Of a stretch of DNA of 64,000 nt, positions 63,001-64,000 are shown one piece after another; position 1 is the first letter of the stretch, and every line of letters starts with the position of its first letter. Below the pieces are notes generated by a model. That model worked only from the letters and a program-made list of their open reading frames with translations, was not told the DNA's origin and ran no database searches. The DNA is taken from the NCBI GenBank assembly GCA_046331565.1, contig JAXLQP010000003.1, forward strand, positions 248,001-312,000. The letters run 5' to 3'. Both the position numbers and the translations under genes were made by a program. Source of the stretch: DASRDU01 sp046331565 (GTDB lineage: Bacteria; Acidobacteriota; Blastocatellia; RBC074).

Positions 63001-63468
63001 TTCGACATACGCGCGCTGAGCGTCGATCCACTGCCGATCCTGCGCAGTGGCCGCCTGGATGGATTCAATTCTGACTGCGTATTGCCCGGTCGGAACGGCT
63101 TTTGAGGCTGAGCTGATTTCAACGCGATAATTACCCGGCGGCCCGGCAATCAGCGCGACGGCTTCAGGCCCCTGCGTGCCGTTCAGGCTGTCGGCTTCAA
63201 TCACCTTTTGCCCGCCTGGCGCAAAGAGCCGCAGCACCACGTCAATGCCGCGCTGCTCCGCGCTCACCCGCACGAACTCGCCAGCCGCAAGCGCGATCAG
63301 AAAAGCCTGCGTTTCACCGCCTGACAACTGGCGTTCAATGATCCGGCCTGCTTCCAGCACCGGCAGGTTGTTTTGCGGGTCGCGGGCAGAGGCAGTGAGG
63401 GCACAGCAGGGCAGGAGGCCCGAAAGAATGATCAGGCAGACGAGACTGAAGCGAAGTTCACGACGCAT
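60085..63468 (-). CDS. TPR-CHAT protein (caspase-like peptidase fold)
   Basis: A 1127-residue protein. A signal-like N-terminus (FSLVCLIILSGLLPCCALTA) suggests export or anchoring, followed by a small beta domain (~30-135). Residues ~150-560 are TPR repeats (HALLSLGQSWRDLGEPKRALDYLHQAL and others), then a coiled-coil-like helix and a C-terminal CHAT domain. The caspase-type dyad is intact: His987 in LHFATHGWLDSE and Cys1036 in VLSACQTGLG, and VIVSLWNVND is the usual CHAT motif. Some TPR-CHAT proteins are proteases activated by partners, so peptidase activity is plausible. An in-frame dyad-derived insert lies near residues 810-845. A short basic peptide gene and another partial gene sit upstream on the same strand. 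Confidence 0.88.
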   Translation of the reverse strand: MRRELRFSLVCLIILSGLLPCCALTASARDPQNNLPVLEAGRIIERQLSGGETQAFLIALAAGEFVRVSAEQRGIDVVLRLFAPGGQKVIEADSLNGTQGPEAVALIAGPPGNYRVEISSASKAVPTGQYAVRIESIQAATAQDRQWIDAQRAYVEGEQLREQGTAESLPKSVTKYEEAIAHWQATGDRVMQAHALLSLGQSWRDLGEPKRALDYLHQALELQRSGAAQREVANTLFLIGNVNNDLGNPHRALEDYEQARREQRVLKDIYAEARTLDNMAVAWLFLGQARRALEHHTQALAVWRQINNLSGMAFTLHGIGGVYEALGEFQNSLDHYFQALAIQRKLRNRDREADELNSIGYVNSLTGEWRKALSYYTQAHQVWRAAGNRYKEAAALANIGSAWAALDEPQKALEKFQQALRLHRELGNRRFEAATLEKIGELYAASADHKKALGYFEQALQICRAIEDRWNEALTLGSLGFLHISQGDGQRAQEFFNQSLALYRAIGDRRSEANALYGLALAERARGNLMSARQQIEAALALVEAVRASAGGQQLRAAYLASVQKYYELNIDLLMRLDQAHPAEGFAALALQASERTRARSLLELLAEARVDFREGADAALLERERDLSQQIKAAAARLTERNSPEQFAELRKEIGALEDELQQVQADIRRRSPHYAAITQPVPLSTEEIQRQLLSADVMLLEYALGDERSYLWAVTHNSVTAYELPKREQIEQTARQLYAQLTARSQRRRGETSQQWQSRVTAAETQLPETARQLSQMILAPAASQLGNKRLLIVADGALQYVPFAMLPELSVVRGQLSLVKGNAQRPPDKGQLTTDEGQRTTDNQPLIVNHEIISLPSASMLAELRKELAARQPAPKLLAVFADPVFSLNDERSRGRNKGVDAASRQAVTAGKARIIEHEDTSQVKFAAGSLVISRLPYTRQEADQILALAPETASLRAVDFKASRATAINGDLGQYRYLHFATHGWLDSEQPGLSALVLSLVDEQGRRQDGFLRASDIYNLKLPAELVVLSACQTGLGREVRGEGLVGLTRGFMYAGAARVIVSLWNVNDQATADLMTKFYRKMLRDGERPAAALRAAQIEMWQQQQWQSPYYWAAFVIQGEWR
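60931..61036. repeat. In-frame dyad inside the CHAT gene
   Basis: Tandem words such as GTCGTCCGTTGTCCCTCGTC (60937-60978 region) face GACAAGTGACAACTGACCAC (61002-61036 region), which is nearly their reverse complement. The insert keeps the frame and encodes SVVRGQLSLVKG and KGQLTTDEGQRTTDNQ, unlike TPR or CHAT sequence on either side. Confidence 0.7.
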
Positions 63469-63511
63469 TGAGTGAAGAGCGAAAAATCACAGCGGTTCAG
63501 GAGCGCGAAGG

Positions 63512-63553
63512 ACGGAACAGTACAGCGAGCGACAGCGCGCCGTACTGTTCCGT
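63512..63553. repeat. ACGGAACAGTAC dyad
   Basis: ACGGAACAGTAC (63512-63523) is exactly mirrored at 63542-63553, with an 18-base loop, between the small basic peptide gene and the CHAT gene. It could attenuate read-through between them or be an operator. Confidence 0.6.
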
Positions 63554-63559
63554 GTCAAT

Positions 63560-63700
63560 TCAACTGCCGCTGATTCTGCTTGAATTGCCTCCGTCGCCGC
63601 CGCCATCCTCAGGCTGTTTTGGCTTTCGGGGCTTTTTCACCAGGGGTTTGGACGGGGCCGAAGCTTTGGCGGTTTGTTTTGTGGGGCCTTTCCTGGGCAT
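63560..63700 (-). CDS. Small basic Lys/Pro/Gly-rich peptide, unknown
   Basis: A 46-codon ORF with a strong ribosome site (AAGGAGA eight bases before ATG). The peptide starts MPRKGPTKQTAKASAPSKPL, continues with a Lys/Arg/Pro stretch (VKKPRKPKQP) and ends EDGGGDGGNSSRISGS. It is basic in the first two thirds and Gly/Ser-rich at the end, has no Cys and no hydrophobic segment, and should be disordered. I recognise no family. It lies 92 bases upstream of the TPR-CHAT gene on the same strand and 75 bases downstream of another gene, so a substrate, regulator or modified peptide associated with the CHAT protein is possible but unproven. Confidence 0.6.
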   Translation of the reverse strand: MPRKGPTKQTAKASAPSKPLVKKPRKPKQPEDGGGDGGNSSRISGS

Positions 63701-63775
63701 TGCGGTTTCTCCTTGTGTGAAGAGTTATTGGTTCAGGCGATCTGCAAACAGACCGCCTTCAGTCAGACAATCGGG

Positions 63776-64000
63776 TCAGGCATCGGATGAATCCTTTGCG
63801 AGTTGCTCCTTCGCCTCATCGCGCAGCGCGTCCTGAAACTCTCTGGCTGAATAAGCCTGCCAGGGCGAAAGACAGGGCGGAGCGGGTGGAATCGGAATCA
63901 GAATGTCCTTCTCGTGGTCGTGAGTCTGTAACCAGACCGCAAAAACTCTCATGGCATTGATGCGCAGCACGGCGGGCCGGAATGACGCCGCGCCCAGTTT
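63776..64000 (-). CDS. C-terminal end of an unidentified gene (partial)
   Basis: The frame is open to the right edge of the window, showing the last ~74 residues of a protein. The visible part reads AVLRINAMRVFAVWLQTHD, then ILIPIPPAPPCLSPWQAYSA, and ends in a charged helix (FQDALRDEAKEQLAKDSSDA). A GTG inside (63970) could be a start, but coding-like sequence continues upstream. No family is recognised. It precedes the small basic peptide gene and the CHAT gene in the same direction. Confidence 0.55.
   Translation of the reverse strand, partial: KLGAASFRPAVLRINAMRVFAVWLQTHDHEKDILIPIPPAPPCLSPWQAYSAREFQDALRDEAKEQLAKDSSDA

Noticed and set aside
63512..63553. Phage or integrase attachment site
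   Set aside because: It is only a short dyad with no integrase or duplicated core nearby.

Overview
The window looks like a chromosome segment of a Gram-negative, heterotrophic bacterium, most plausibly Acidobacteriota of the Blastocatellia type. This placement is inferred from the gene repertoire: a TonB-dependent receptor with an N-terminal carboxypeptidase-regulatory-like domain, Ser/Thr kinases fused to TolB-like and TPR regions, a beta-propeller/cytochrome fusion, a TPR-CHAT protein and many short intergenic dyad repeats. No rRNA or ribosomal protein gene is present to confirm it. Base composition is moderately GC-rich and even. I see no prophage, transposase or CRISPR array.

Layout. 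0.2-3.5 kb: a DUF4097-like TGDGS-repeat protein, a response regulator with a degenerate GGDEF-like domain, and a sugar-nucleotide epimerase that may be leaderless. 3.6-11.7 kb: an assimilatory sulfate cluster. A promoter is followed by a 46-codon ORF ending in four Cys codons, then siroheme sulfite reductase, SUMT, precorrin-2 dehydrogenase and APS reductase. A hairpin and a new promoter follow, then a sulfate ABC transporter (binding lipoprotein, one permease, ATPase). 11.7-21.2 kb: GMC oxidoreductase, YVTN-propeller/c-type cytochrome, VanX-type dipeptidase, membrane glycosyltransferase, an orphan ABC ATPase and a CxxCH protein of unknown family. 21.7-31.6 kb: a hydrolase/membrane protein pair, a single-domain response regulator, two tandem Crp/Fnr regulators, a UDG-VOC-esterase run, M28 peptidase, dienelactone hydrolase, PPK2 and DedA. 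31.7 kb: initiator tRNA-fMet with promoter and terminator. 32-41 kb: NTF2-like, hotdog thioesterase, methyltransferase, the second CxxCH paralogue, HAD, FAH, SDR and the TonB-dependent receptor. 41-50 kb: three Ser/Thr kinases around an alpha/beta hydrolase and an MBL hydrolase. 50-60 kb: Gfo/Idh oxidoreductase, TrmJ, SDR, a secreted protein of unknown function, a VapBC pair, di-haem peroxidase, APC permease and an exported methyltransferase. 60-64 kb: a 1127-residue TPR-CHAT protein preceded by an undescribed 46-residue basic peptide gene and the end of another gene.

How the genes work together. The sulfur block covers sulfate uptake, APS to sulfite, sulfite to sulfide and synthesis of the siroheme cofactor; ATP sulfurylase is not in the window. 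The poly-Cys ORF suggests that translation of Cys codons reports cysteine supply to the reductase operon. The rest is a mix of housekeeping, signalling and secreted hydrolase/redox genes typical of soil acidobacteria.

A second layer is the repeats. More than twenty dyad elements of several families sit in most long gaps. One family (core GTAGTAACGAATTCATTCG) has five full copies and one half copy, with paired compensatory changes in its arms. Related low-complexity dyads lie in frame inside three genes: the activation-loop region of two kinases and the CHAT protein.
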